From positions 248,001 to 312,000 of the forward strand of contig MCGO01000020.1 of NCBI GenBank assembly GCA_002104985.1: a stretch of DNA of 64,000 bases, in the 5' to 3' direction. The DNA comes from Rhizoclosmatium globosum. Taxonomy: Eukaryota; Chytridiomycota; Chytridiomycetes; Chytridiales; Chytriomycetaceae. The notes beneath the pieces are model-generated. The model was not told the DNA's origin and ran no database searches. It saw only the letters and a program-made list of their open reading frames with translations. Made by a program: the position numbers and the translations under genes. Shown here piece by piece: positions 38,112 to 50,407 of this stretch (positions within the stretch are counted from its first letter, which is position 1; every line of letters starts with the position of its first letter).

Positions 38112-38247
38112 GAGTCGTTGTTGTTTGGCGTAGCTGTGGGTTGTTGGTCCTGTTTTCGGACAAGTGTTCGAAACCCCGCAATTAAGTTGGAAGCGATCGA
38201 GCAGAATTATTTATTTTTAATGAAAAGTGTGCATACAACTTAAAATA
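38112..38247. promoter_or_regulatory. RECQL4 upstream region
   Basis: 136 bp separate the transporter stop from the RECQL4 start, both on the minus strand; it must hold the transporter 3' end and the RECQL4 promoter. No motif recognised. Confidence 0.3.
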
Positions 38248-40992
38248 TCACCATGAAATGCCATCAACAACGTCTTGACGGAATCCAAGCATAATAATAT
38301 CATACGCAATAATAGCCACTGTAACAGAGGTAATAATTGTGAAGCAGATAATTGCCACAACCTTTGAGCTGACGTATTTGGTCATCCAGTCGGGGCAGCA
38401 GGTAAAACTTGGAGGACCGTTCACCCATTGATCGTCCTCCTCATTCACAAATGTGGCCGAGCTTCCAAAGTAACTCATTCCATCAATACCAAGACTGTGC
38501 CCAGATTTTCCAAGGGGATGTTCTCCAAAGTCTTTTTCAGGCTTTGAGAAATCAACACTTTCTTGCGATTCGTATGGACTAACTTTCCTGTTACTCGAAA
38601 TGACACTTCTACGGTGGTTGAGGCCGGCTTGACTGCCAAATGCAGATCCGTTATACGAAGAACCAGCTTGACTCATTCGTTGGCTTCCGCCGAAATTCAT
38701 CTGAGATCCTCCCAAATTCATGTGTGACCCCATGACCATTCGAGAACCCAACTGACTCCCTCCGTTCATTCCAATCGCGAGTCTGTCTTTTGATCCCTTG
38801 TGCTTGTTATGCATTCTCTTTGTTCGAGGATCTGGAACTGCTTCAGCACCTAGGTTCAATAGGCGAGCCGCTGCTTTCCCCTGCACAGACTGCATGGATC
38901 CTTGTACAGATGTCGCAATGGCCGGGATTGGGATATTCTTCTTTTTGGCTTCCAGATTCATTTGTTTTCCGTCCTTTTCGGGCTCAGCGATTGCAAACTG
39001 AGCAAACGGATCGTACGTTCTGGGTGGAAGTCGTGAAAGATCAGCGTGGGGTAGGTGGTACACCTGTTTCGGAATATCAGCCATGAGTTTAAGTCGAGGC
39101 TATGCTCACATAGTCAAAGTCATCATCTTCGGAAACCTTCTTCTTGATTGCTCCATCCAAATCCAAATTTTCCAACTCGTCAATTACGGACTGAGCCATC
39201 ACTGTGATAAAGATTAATCTCGAGCATTGAGCATAATATAGCACGTACCCGTGTTTCTTTGATCCAAGAAGATGAAGATCAGAAATGGTGCCATAAAGTT
39301 ACACATGGATTGGAAAAACAAACTCGACCAGTTGGTGAAACTGACCATGAATGGCCCCGTTTGAAATGGGACACAGACCAAGAAAGGCAGAATTGAGCCA
39401 AAGAATGTTGCCGTATCTGTTAAATTCAACGTTAGGAAAATGCAACCAGAATATGTTCTCGTCAAACCTTTTGAACACAAACGAGACATGACCAGGTTCA
39501 ACCGAACAATAATAAAAGCCACTGGAATAGAAGTGATCAAGACTCTAATATATAAAACAAGATTAAATTTAGAGGGACTGTGGGTTGAAGTACGTACAGA
39601 ACGGGAAACGTAATGCTGATAACGTTGACCAAATTTTGCATTGCAGGACTTCCGCCATTCGCAAAATAGGTGGTTTGCACCGACATCAAATTTGCACCAC
39701 TTGGGAGAGTAAAAGCAAGTGCACCTAAACTCATTTTTAACGAGTCAAGAAACTTGAATATGAGAAACCAACCAACAACTCCCGCTGTCATATAGAGCCC
39801 ACATGCAAATGCAACAGAAGTCCAAACACATTTATGGATATTTACTTTCTTGTGCTGTTAAAGATTGTGTGTCAGTCAGTTACATGGCTCGTTTCTTTCT
39901 GAATACCTTGGTATTAATCCAAGATGGAATAGTATTCGCGAAAGTAAAGTTAAACATGACTTGACCAATCACAGATGTTGGGGCGGTCGTTATTTGCGGA
40001 CCAAAAGCTGGCAAAAGCGATGTTTTCACTCCAGCAACAAACATCATCACAGTCCAACATGCGACGACAAACACAAGATAGAGCAAAGATACTATGGCAC
40101 TCTATTAAAATACCTCATGTGAAACTGAATGCTTACCCCATTGAATAATCATATTGTCATCAAGATTCAGTTGCATGAGGGGTCCGATAAAACAGCCAAA
40201 CACGATACCACCTGCCGTTATGAGCATATAGTCCGTACCAAAAGGTGATCCAGAGTAATTTCCTGCTGAGATGGGATTCACGCAATGGATATCTTGGATT
40301 GGATAGATGCGAAAGCCACAAGTTTGACCAAATACCGAGAGAACGAATGTATCGAAGTTCTGCCACACTTTAAGTCGTGCGTAATATTTTCATGATGCGT
40401 ACCTGTACAGCACTGATGATAGAACTGATGTTGAAAGACTGGAGGGAACCATACCTACACAGAATGTCAAAAGTTTGGACCCACATAGATATTGAAGTCT
40501 ACTAACAGAATTATGTGCATGAAATAGTACCATCTCTTTCCATAAAAGTGATGGACTAGCACTGTAAACTCGACGTTTCTCTGAACTATTCTTAGACTAT
40601 GAATTCATAAAATGGCAACGGACTCACATCGAAGTATCTGTTCCCAGGAAAGTATGTCATACTTTCAATAAGAAACAAGCAAGCCATCGCGGAAATTGAT
40701 CCGAAAACAATCAGGACAAGTGTTGGCCTTTATCGCAATCTGTCAATTGTATTTAAACATAATACGTACTTACAAGAACCATCCGGCCGTTTGATATAGA
40801 GCAGGAATCAAAGGAAGAGCTGTGAAATCGATTCAGAATCTACAACTTCAGTCGAATGTGTAAATTTACCTGGGCCTGTTACACTTGACACCAAGAAACT
40901 CAAGCCCCCCTGAAACCCACTGTGATCATTTAGCGCCACGAGATTCACCTGTTTACTTACATGTTCTTTTTGTACTCGTCGATCTGGGGCAT
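38248..40992 (-). CDS. Amino-acid-transporter-like polytopic protein with long C-terminal extension
   Basis: Start MPQIDEYKKNM at 40992; several short exons follow. Early residues GGLSFLVSSVTGPALPLIPALYQTAGWF match the first TM of the AAAP/Aa_trans family. Later segments include VIGQVMFNFTFANTIPSW with the Pro-Ser-Trp typical of the family, FVVACWTVMMFVAGVK, GVVGWFLIFKFLDSL, FLVCVPFQTGPFMVS and IPVAFIIVRLNLVMSR. A short intron (GACTAT|gtgagc...aacag|GTG) joins the TM core to a cytosolic region rich in Gly/Ser/Met repeats (GGSQMNFGGSQ). The protein ends with one more hydrophobic segment (VVAIICFTIITSVTVAIIAY) just before the stop. The substrate is unknown. The extension with an extra TM is unusual for the family. 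Confidence 0.62.
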
Positions 40993-41166
40993 CGTATCGT
41001 GTGTTTGTGGGCAAACAAAAAAAGTCCCTGAATTGTCAGTTCCGTTTTGAGAATGAACGAAGAAGAGGAACAAAGAGGCACAGCGTGATGTTATATACTG
41101 TTTCTTACAAACAAACAGAAATAACGAATAAAAGGGAAATGAGACTCAAACTGGGTACCCGAGCGT

Positions 41167-42332
41167 CTAGTTCTTTTTGGATACCTGGATGGCTACAACG
41201 ATGGCGATAATGATGAGGATGACAAGTACGATCCAGAAAATAATCCATTTTGTCTTTCTGGCCTTGGCAGCACTCTTATTGGCAGCAGTCAGTGCGGTTC
41301 CAGCGTCCTGCATATTCACAACAGTGCTTTCGACATAAGTTTCGGTTTCGTCAATCATTTCTTGTTGGTTCTAAATAGTTTGTGTTAACATATGGTTTCA
41401 GAAAGAAATGCCATACGTTGATAAGTGTGTTCATCTCAATCATAATATCTTGAAGCTCAGACATGCTCTTGAGAACTTTCTCCAACTCCTTTTGACGGTC
41501 TTGGACTTCTCCGAGAACTTTCTGCTGGTTAGCAACTCTAGAGTTGAGCATGAGCTGGTTGAAGACATCAGTTCTTCCAGAATCAATAGCTGAAATAGAA
41601 GTTTAGGAGAATGGACAACGAGGAAGAAAATCCACAATACACACCCTCCTGAATTTCAGCATCAGTTGCATTTGGCTTCGCAATGCGGTATTGCCTAGCA
41701 ATTTGATCCTTCTTGCTAAGTTTGATGTCATTCTCAACTTGAATAAAGTTGCGAGTAACACCCTGTAGCTTTTGCAATACAAAGTTGTATTGACCCTTTC
41801 GAATGTTCTTGTCTCCTTTACGGGATTGGTGGAGCATTTTGACACCATCACGAGTGAATTGAACAAGCTTCGAGGTTTCGGCGGTGAGGTCTTCACACTG
41901 AGTCTTCAAGCCTAGTATGAGGGAAACATGATAAGGAATCATGGTAATTCAAAGGATGAAGGACCATACGGGCAGCAGCGTTTTGATTGACCTCAGACAA
42001 GGAGCGAAGGTTGAGCTGCTTGATCTGATCGATATTGTACTCGATTCTGTTGATGTATTGAGTCAAGACATCTCTCTGGCGATAGAAAGTGTCCATGTCT
42101 TTGGCAGCAGAAAGGAGAACTTCGTCCGGTCTTGTGATTGGCTGAGCAGGGGGATACGCCGCCGATGCAGCATTTGCATAGTTTGGTTGCTGTTGGACAT
42201 CTTGTTCCCAGTTGTTTGCGGCGTTGGTGTTGCTGCTATTGCCACCCTAGTGATTGATGGGTTAGCAGCCTAATTGGTTCTTCGCCGTCAAGTTAGTGCG
42301 CACCTTGAATGCTGCAGTGCGATCTCTGGCCA
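41167..42332 (-). CDS. Plasma-membrane syntaxin (Sso1-like t-SNARE)
   Basis: Exons 42332-42304, 42246-41970, 41911-41645, 41589-41417 and 41370-41167 give an unbroken 316-aa frame once a leading A is supplied by an upstream exon. The first residues are then MARDRTAAFK, as in fungal Sso proteins, and the start codon is split A|TG by an intron. The three-helix Habc domain spans YRQRDVLTQYINRIEYNIDQ to LKLSKKD-type sequence. The SNARE helix contains LEKVLKSMSELQDIMIEMNT, with the zero-layer Gln in the usual place, and ends before KSAAKARKTKWIIFWIVLVI, the C-terminal TM anchor. The role is vesicle fusion at the plasma membrane. It is divergent from the hexosaminidase gene. Confidence 0.86.
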
Positions 42333-42679
42333 CTATTAAACGAAAGGAGATTAGATGAGAGTGGATGGAGGGAGATGCTCAGAGGGTGTAACTACTTGCT
42401 TTGTGTGGGTCTTTTTTTGGCAGCACTCCAACATCAGTCTCCCACGTTATTCCACAACATAGTACTGACCATTCAATATCAGGCTATCAGCATGAGTTTA
42501 TGTAAGAATCTGTAGGTCCAAGAATATCTATTAGTCCGAAGGCCAGAATCGGCGGGACTGAAGCGACTGGGCATTCAATTCTGATGGTCACCGGAGGATA
42601 GATAGAACCTTTGGCAGCCTCGCAATACTTCTTGACAAAGGCCACTTTCTTTCCGACAAAAGTCAAAAATCCCACCCAA

Positions 42680-44751
42680 ATGCGCATCACTTTGATTCTC
42701 GCTTTCGTGTCGCTTGTGGCTTCAGACTTGATCGCAATTCCTCAGAATCTTCTGTGGCCGAGACCGCAGTCACTCTCGTTCGGAACATGGGCGCGTTCGG
42801 TGAATCCATCCACTGTGAACGTCAACATCAACGGCGGAAACCGTGAACTCCTCTTGAAGTTTGTGATCTCTTTAAATTAGCTTCAAATGTTTTAAATATC
42901 ATGTTTATAGGCCGTGGATAGGCTCAAAACGAACGTGTTGTTGATGGGATGCTCAGACATAACAAACCTTCCGGGTGACATCAACACAATCGACGTTACT
43001 ATTCTCGAAACAGATCCATTCGATTTCTCAAATGCAAAAGAAAGTTATACCTTGAACTCAACCAATTCGACAGTCTACATTACTGCTGCACATTCAGTTG
43101 GGGCTCTTCGAGCCTTTGAGACTCTTTCCCAGCTCATATCACCCGTCACCAAACTTCCATTCTATGCATCCAAAGATGAAGCAGGTTGTAGAAAGCGGTG
43201 GCTGCTGGTTTCACACCTGGATTTCATCTTCCTTCTGGACCTTGGAATATCACAGACCACCCAGTGTACTCCTGGAGAGCTATATCCTTAGACACATCCC
43301 GCAACTTTATGCCGATCTCAGTAATTCTGCGCACTCTTGATGGAATGTCTGCAACAAAGCTGAATATCCTTCATTGGCATATTGTTGACGCTACTTCCTT
43401 TCCCATCGTTTCAAAAACGTATCCTGATCTCACTGACTCCGCGTACGACAAGCTCTCTATTTATACGTATGAAGATGTGAAGCAAGTTATAACGTATGCA
43501 GCTGACAGAGGAATCCGTGTGATTCCTGAGTTTGATTCTCCTTCCCACGCACAAGCTTTCAGTTTCTCCAAAGTTCTAAAGCCGTTTGTTCTTTGTAGAA
43601 ACGCGGCAAATGGCTGGCGCAATCCGTATAATGGTGGTGTTGGGAACCAACCAGATGGATCTTGGTTCCCAACTTGTGTTGAACCGCCTTGTGGTGCTGT
43701 TAATATTGCCAATCCTGATGCTGGACCAGCTATTGCAAAGCTTCTTGTTGAATATACTGGCCTCTTCAATGACAGCGTTATGCATCTTGGTGGTGATGAA
43801 GTCTCTTCGTTTTGTTTCGCTTCTGAACCGGAGTTCACGAGCCGTGTTTTTCCAGACGTAACCAACTTTGCGAAATTGTTCCCAAATGCTACTGTTCCCT
43901 CTATCTTCCCTCCTGATTGGTACGCTGGCTTTACAAAGTCCTACCAGACTTATGCAGATCAAATTGTTGCCGCCGTAAAAGGGACTGGAAAGAAAACCAT
44001 GCATTGGGAGGATATCGTGTTGAAAGATGGAGTAGTTCTACCTGCTGATGCTGTGATTCAAGTTTGGAATGGGTGGGATGACGTTGTTGGAAAAAACTCG
44101 TTGCAAAAGTTGCTCGACTTGAATCGGTATCAAATTGTAGATTCAAACAATGAAGTCTATTACTTAGATGGAGGTTCAGGGAAGTGGCTGACAGATTCTC
44201 TTGGGTATGGAAACTCTTCGTGGAAAGAGGAGTATTGGATTGGATATCGAAACTGGCAACACATTTATAACCATGACCCGCGCACTTCCCCGATGGAAAA
44301 CACAACTGATAAGACCGGGTTTGGCTTGGCTTCACAACCTACTGGAAATTTGACTTTGATTCTTGGAGCTTCTGCAGCCATTTGGGGAGAAAAGATTGAT
44401 TCTTCAAACTTGGATGTGAAACTTTGGCCACGCGCTGCAGCTATGGCGGAAGCTTTGTGGTCGTCTTTTGATGATCCTACAAACAAAGATTTGTTTGAAG
44501 CGGAACCTCGGTTGACTGTTATGAGGGAAAGGTTGATTTCCAGGGGACTAGCGGCTGAAGCTCTACATCCAGCTTGGTGCAACACTCACTTGTGTGGCTT
44601 CAAATTCAAAGGGAACAAGAGTCCCTTCGGGAATGTTGACGGTTATGAAGCTGGAGCTTCTAAAGATCAATCTTCACAGAGCAAAGCTACTGGAATATTC
44701 ACTGGATTGAAATGGATATCTTCTATTTTAATTGTCTTTTTTATGATTTGA
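42680..44751 (+). CDS. GH20 beta-N-acetylhexosaminidase, probably GPI-anchored
   Basis: Exon 1 (42680-42862) has a signal peptide (ITLILAFVSLVASDLIA) and the N-terminal hexosaminidase strand. Exon 2 starts at 42911 (AVDRLKTNVLL). The catalytic domain runs DHPVYSWRAISLDTSRNFMP, LNILHWHIVDATSFPI, RGIRVIPEFDSPSHAQAF and VMHLGGDEVSSFCF with the catalytic Asp-Glu pair, then VIQVWNGWDD. It removes terminal GlcNAc from chitin oligomers or glycans. The C-terminus ends in a Ser/Lys-rich stretch and a hydrophobic tail (WISSILIVFFMI), suggesting a GPI signal. Between about 43185 and 43200 the frame changes. Either one base is missing in an AAA run or a 71-nt intron (GCAG|gttgtag...cacag) is used; the first keeps GPWNITDHP, which the family needs. 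Confidence 0.85.
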
Positions 44752-44867
44752 AGTATTCTTTCAATGAAGTACTGCTTATTTTGCAATATCCATTTGTCAT
44801 CGAAGATGCGCAGGTTTATGAAAGAGGAATCAGGTGGGAACTTAAATCAACAAATAGTACAATATAT

Positions 44868-47628
44868 TCAAAACAAATTGGACCCCAAAACAGAGACCAA
44901 AACGCGTAACGTGCCCGACTCAGCACTCTTCTTTGCCATTTCCAAGGACTTTCGTTGGTCTGGAAGTTCGTCAGTCTCAAGAATTCGCACTCTGTCCAAA
45001 CCCAACACTCTCAGTGCCTCATCTGACAACATATGCTTGTCTTTGAACTCCTTCACCTCTTTCAGAAGAACATATCTGTCTTTGTAAGACTTGAGTTTCT
45101 CTTTCTTGATCTTTGACACATGACCCCAAATACCCATTCTGCTCAAACTCTCCTCAGATAACCGCTGCTGCTCGGCAAACCTTTGAACTTCGATCTTGAA
45201 ATCTTTATCTTCCTTGTCCATCTCCTCTTTCTTTTTGAAGGCATGTTTCCGGGCCGCTTCTAGCATAAACAACGCCAAATTATTCGATTCCCACCGCCCA
45301 GTAACAGTGAATATGTTTTCCAGAAGCCCATTCCGTCGCATAGTGATTTTCGAGCCTGAACGTTGGCATATTTCTGTGAGTACTCTTAAATTCTTTCCAA
45401 CCATCAATCGAATCAAATCCTTGCTAACAGCCTTCACGTTTGTCAGAATACGACCGGTAACCTTTGGTAGTACACCATGTTCTGGTATATGACAATCACT
45501 CCAATGCCCCACAACATATCCGTCTATTGGAGAGAATTTCTGGGAAACGCTCACTTTGCCAAAATGGTCTTGAATGTAGCCAAGGTAATAAGTGGCGATA
45601 TGTAATGCATCTGGGGTTCCAAATATGTTGACGAGCTGTTCAGAGCTTCCTTTTAAGTGAGATTGCACATTGACTTCTGCATCAGATCTATCACGGATAA
45701 GATTGATTTTGCGTCCGCCCGTACCAATAATATGAGGAACCATGACTTTTTCAAATAGAACTCGCAGAATAACACAATCGCTTCCACGCGAATTTCTTTC
45801 TTTCGCAGCTGAAACCAAATTCTCTGACAGTAAAGCGACAGCCTGTGAAACTGCATCCAAATGCCCTCTTATAGTTAAAACACGGTCCAAATCATTGGGA
45901 CCAGATGCTGTTATTGCATACTGCGTTGTTGTTTCTGATGCAATATCCACTAAACCAGAACCGTCACTCCCAGCAATATCATTCAATTCGACTTTCGATA
46001 CCAGAAAGCGCATGGAAACTTCAGGTTCATCATCTGGATCGAATTGAAACAGATACTTTTCCTCATCGTCGCTGTCATCAGTATCAACGTCAGATATTTC
46101 ATCCGCATCATCGAAAGAGTCCGTGAGCTCTAGTACGTGATCTGCAGTTATAGGTTCGTCGTCTTCCAAAAACTGTTTCCACAAGTCCATCATTAAACGC
46201 CTGGCATCATCTGTAATTAAAGCACCCTTTGTAGGATAACGATTGTAAGTTGAATGACATGGTGGAAGATCAAATTCTCGAGAACTATCAATTCGGGTTT
46301 GTGAAATAGGACAAGGTGGAATATTTGGCCACTTCAACTCAGCGACTGAGTCTCGTTCAATGATTCCGACAGAAGTCGGTGGCTCAGCCTTTTTAAACAC
46401 GAATCTTTTCAGTACATCGGAACGACTGTTGCTTGTTTCAACGATTCCGTCCATAGATTCACGAGGACGAATTGGAACTGCATTTGTTCCAGTGGAAAAT
46501 CTGGAAGAATCCATTGAGGACCGGCGTCTTTCTGCGGAAGAACTTTGAGTAGGCTCATCATCAACAGCTCCAGAGCGTCTGAGTCTCAATCTGTCTGGAT
46601 GTGGTTGCAGTCTTCGTCGAGTATTACCATCTATTCCATCAATTTTCTCCTTCTTCACAACCGATACAATACTAACTTCGTCTTCATCGTCATCCGTTTC
46701 AGTCTTGGTCATTAATAAACTGACAATGTGGTCATCTTCTGGCTCAATCATCGTTTCCACGAACATTTCGTTTTCTGAGACAGCTTCGTGTTTGACGTCA
46801 TTCCTTAGATTTCGAGAGCCCCTTCCCTCTCGGACTCTTTCCACGGCTCTAGCAGTTTGATTGTTGGTAATAAGAGACTCTTGGTCATCAATATCATCTA
46901 TGACAAAGGTATTTCCCGGTTGACAGGTTTCAATTGGTTCTTGTTTGACTCTTTTTCGATTCAGTTTTGCGAGAGGCATATCTTCATCCGACACGTCCAC
47001 GGTCCCGGCAAAATGTTTTTGATCAATGAGATGGGATAAAGAATCAAGGTCCATTGGTTCTGTCTTCACTTTGGGTGGTGGTCTTAATTTCCTTGCAACA
47101 GCAATAGGAATATCGTCGTCGGAATCTGATAATTCAATACGAATCCCAGGACTTTGTGACGGTAATGATTTGTTTGCACTGACAGGTCGTTTCCGTTTAG
47201 GAGACTCTGTGGCAGTGAGGTCTACTACCACTTCAAGTTTGACACGATTACTTCCAGAGGAGCATAGTTTGCATTCACAAGGAGATTTCATATCGTTTGA
47301 TAAATAGCGCAGGTGGGGAAGGAACTCATTGGCGCTGTGGAAAGTAAGATGAGAACCATATGAAAGGGCTGTCTCAATATGTATGCAATATGTACCTGCG
47401 AAATCTGCTTCCAGAGGGGTGGCCGTAAAGATACTTATCAAAATGGCTTCCTTTACTTCGCTGTTGCTGAAGTAAGACATAGTTGGATGGAAAGGAGGGT
47501 AGTTGGAATGACGGGACTTCGGCTGAAAGCTTCTTGATCCAGATGCTGACAGAAGATTCTGGCGCCATGCTCCAATCGCTTCCCTGAGGGAGAGTGATGC
47601 CGGCGCTTCCATCACTTGGGAAGGCCAT
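44868..47628 (-). CDS. Clr2-like silencing protein with C-terminal KH domains and SUMO-type motifs
   Basis: Exons 47628-47396 and 47334-44868 (61-nt intron) encode 899 aa. The N-terminal 110 residues match the transcription-silencing Clr2 N-domain: LPSFPSNYVLLQQQ, DKYLYGHPSGSRFR|SANEFL, PHLRYLSND and a Cys cluster CECKLC. A long acidic disordered region follows with SIM-like patches (VVVDLTATES, IRIELSDSDDD, FVIDDIDD) and sumoylation-type sites (VKTE, VKQE, VKHE). The C-terminal third has a KH domain (VMVPHIIGTGGRKINLIRDR, GxxG loop GTGG), a second KH-like stretch (LIRLMVGKNLRVLTEICQRS), then a Lys/Glu-rich helix. Clr2 works in SHREC heterochromatin silencing. RNA-binding KH domains on such a protein are unusual. 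A longer frame opens at 47642 but reads the intron and loses the Clr2 motif. Confidence 0.72.
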
Positions 47629-48069
47629 GGCGCAGAAACCAAGTCAATTCAGAAGAAATCAAGAAACAAGAAAAGTAACTTCAACAACAACAACAACAAC
47701 AACTTCAACAAAAGGAATGCAAGCCCGACGCGTCCTTGTCACGTACCAACGCAAGGCAAACGGCAGTGCAACACGGACTGTCGTTGGCGCTTCGACGGTG
47801 CTGCATTCGCCCGAGCGGCGCTTTGGTGTTGGTGCAGACCCAGAACAACAACTCAGAGACAACAAAACAAACCAGGGCGAAAGAGACATTCATCAACTGG
47901 CTGGAAAAAACAAAGAAGGAAAGAAAGAAGAAGAAAGAGAAGACGAAGGTGCATCGACAAACACAACAGAGGATGCACACTCACTCTCAAGTTGAGTCGA
48001 CCCTCACTCACTCCCTCAAACAATCACTTCAACTACTAACTTCATCCTAAAGCGAATCAAAGTCCGTCA
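47629..48069. promoter_or_regulatory. Divergent promoter region, Clr2-like gene / WAPL
   Basis: 441 bp between two divergent starts. It holds a CAA microsatellite (47682-47703), purine-rich stretches (GAAGGAAAGAAAGAAGAAG) and ACTCACTC pyrimidine repeats before the WAPL ATG. Open frames here look compositional, not coding. Confidence 0.45.
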
Positions 48070-50377
48070 ATGCCGTCTTCGCCTTCAAAGCAGCGCAGAG
48101 TCGCTCGAATGGCTGCAAAACCTGTCGCGCGAAAGCCTTCAGACGAAACTCAAGAAACGCCGGAACCCATTCCATTTGCTCAACTGCAGCGCGATATTGA
48201 AGCTCAACAACCAAAGAAGAAAATTAAACGAAGTGGCTCCGTAGATGATGTTGCCGTATCAAAACCCCCTTTGATTCCCCTTCCACAAACAAAGAGCGCT
48301 CCCCCTTTGGTGTCCTCCTCTGGTCCCGCCACCCTACCCTCTCCGTCTCATTTGTCAAAACCTTCATCATTTACTACTTCCGCGAATACTCCTTCAACGA
48401 ACCCTGACTCTGCTTCAAAAAAGAATTGTGTTCCAACTGCTCTGACATATGGAAAATCTCGAAGTTTTCTGCAGTCCACAGAGGGTTCTGATGAAGCAAT
48501 CGCATCAACCGCAAAAGATGAGCATGGAAACATAATTGACGAAGGTCTTGACAGCAGTGATGATGATGAGGTACGATAATAGCATCAAGGAAACCTTGTT
48601 TTATTCTTGAAGTGTCTACTCACTTTTCAATCACCAGAAAAAGAAAGAATTGCGAGGAATCCATGAATTGAGAGCATCTGGGAAAGCAACTCGATTCACG
48701 GACGAAGTGGAATATATCACAAGTGGCCTTGGGCCACATAATCCTGTAGGCATGCGACGATCAAGTTATTTGGAGCTGGCCACGAAAGCGTTGAATCCTC
48801 AATTCATCTTGAAGGCTCGTGCGCACAATGTATTGGCCCAGTTTTGTGAATTCTTGGATGACTCGGATCAGGTCCTTTTTGATTTATGTGGAGCTCCACC
48901 ATCTAACACCAAAAATTTGTTGTAGATCATCACATGCATTTCTCTGTTCATTATATTTGTAATGTGTCAAGACAGGCGAAACGTTGACATTCTTGCACAA
49001 CACGAAGGAGTAATCCCCTTTATTTCAAAAAACTTTCGTGTCAAACCCGATATTCTCGTCACTCTGCCGCGAAGTAAATATGACAAGAATTTTGTGAGTT
49101 TTTTCTTTGCTTTCATTCCTTAATCTGTGACTTAAAAAATACATAGATTCTGGATGTCAAGAAGCTGATTGAAACGACTCAACTTTTCGCGCCTGGTGAT
49201 ATCTCAAACTTCAACCTTGGTGTCATGAGTCTTGAAGTATTTTTCAGCGCGTCTCCTTCGCTTGAGCCCGTACAAGCCCTGATGAAGGACACTGATATTA
49301 TTGCTCTTGTTGTCAACAACTTCAAGTCTCTTGTACTGAAAATTGTGCCAGAAATTTCTTGTATGTCTGGCAGAAAGAGAAGTGTGGTCGCAGAGACTGG
49401 TGACCTGGCCTCTCAAACTCGTCAAATCAAGGCTCATCTCAAAATTCTTTCTCGATTGTATTCTGGTGCTTCTATTGAAGCCGGAGATATTGTTCGAAAG
49501 CTTGATGTATGGGAGTCTGTTCTAAATGTATTTGTGCACTATCGACGGATGTCAGCAGGACCTGTTGGTGGTGTGGGAAGTAAGTTGCAGTTTTATTGCA
49601 ATTTGAGACTGACGAAAAATAGGCGATGTCCCATTTGCAATACTTCAGCTCTTGATTGACATTTCAGCGGAGAATTTGGAAGTTTGTAAAGCGTTAAATC
49701 AAATCGGAGGCACGGCATTGATCTGTAAGACCGTAATATCATCCTGGAAGCACTTGGATTCTGTCGATATTTCTGATCATTTGCTTCAAGAACAAAGTGG
49801 AATACTGTTGTCAGCATTGGCTTTATTGACGAATTTAGTCAGGAATGATGACATCCTGAAACGAAAGTTTGTGGATTTTGGTTAGTTCACCTTTATGTCT
49901 CTAGTTATTCTGATGCTTCTTTTAGATATTCAGCTTGAATGTTTATGTTTTAAGCCGGGTTCTTGTAAATGTACCAAGCGTTCACACGCACTTGTTGAAA
50001 TCATCGAGTTATTTAAGCAAGCTGTTAAATACGAAAAAGTAGGCCTTTCAACTTTAGAAATTATCAAATCTAATGGATCTTAGATTCATGTACCGAAAAC
50101 TGCGTCTGTGATTGTTGCTGCTCTAGTGGGGTGTTTGGTCGATTCTGATGATAAGAGTGCAAAGTGCATACATCAGTTGACGGATAGCTTCATTTCTTTC
50201 TCAACCATGGCAGATCTATTGGAAGATTTCGCGAAATTCCACCAAGATACGTCTTCTGCTCTGGCAGATCCGATGGATGGCGACGAGAAAGTGGATGAAG
50301 GACTCGTAATTGATACAACAATCTTGAAGCAAATGGACAGATTGTTGACAATATCAGCAGCCTTGCGCAAAGCTTAA
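48070..50377 (+). CDS. WPL1: WAPL cohesin-release factor
   Basis: Seven exons, 48070-48570, 48638-48871, 48926-49093, 49147-49579, 49623-49880, 49926-50038 and 50084-50377, give 666 aa in one frame. The N-terminal third is disordered, basic and Ser/Pro-rich, followed by the WAPL hallmark TYGKSRSFLQ and an acidic stretch (DSSDDDE). The WAPL helical domain starts KKKELRGIHELRASGKATRF, TDEVEYITSGLG, MRRSSYLELATKAL and continues as HEAT-like helices (VPFAILQLLIDISAENLEV; LLSALALLTNLVRNDDILK) to the C-terminus. WAPL with Pds5 opens the cohesin ring to release it from chromatin. Length is close to fungal orthologues. Confidence 0.85.
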
Positions 50378-50407
50378 CAATAAAAAGTGTATTTATTGGA
50401 AGCTATT

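Noticed and set aside
38248..39084. Separate gene starting MADIPKQVYHL
   Set aside because: The ATG lies inside a good 47-nt intron that joins the transporter (DDDFDY) to VYHLPHADL in frame, and no promoter space exists upstream.
43187..43257. 71-nt intron in the hexosaminidase
   Set aside because: It has GT-AG ends and keeps frame but removes GPWNIT, which the family normally keeps before DHP; a one-base shift is preferred, though not proven.
44868..47642. A single-exon 924-codon gene starting at 47642
   Set aside because: Its first 110 codons replace a clear Clr2-type motif that appears when starting at 47628 and splicing out 47395-47335; the leading Met is not an ATG.
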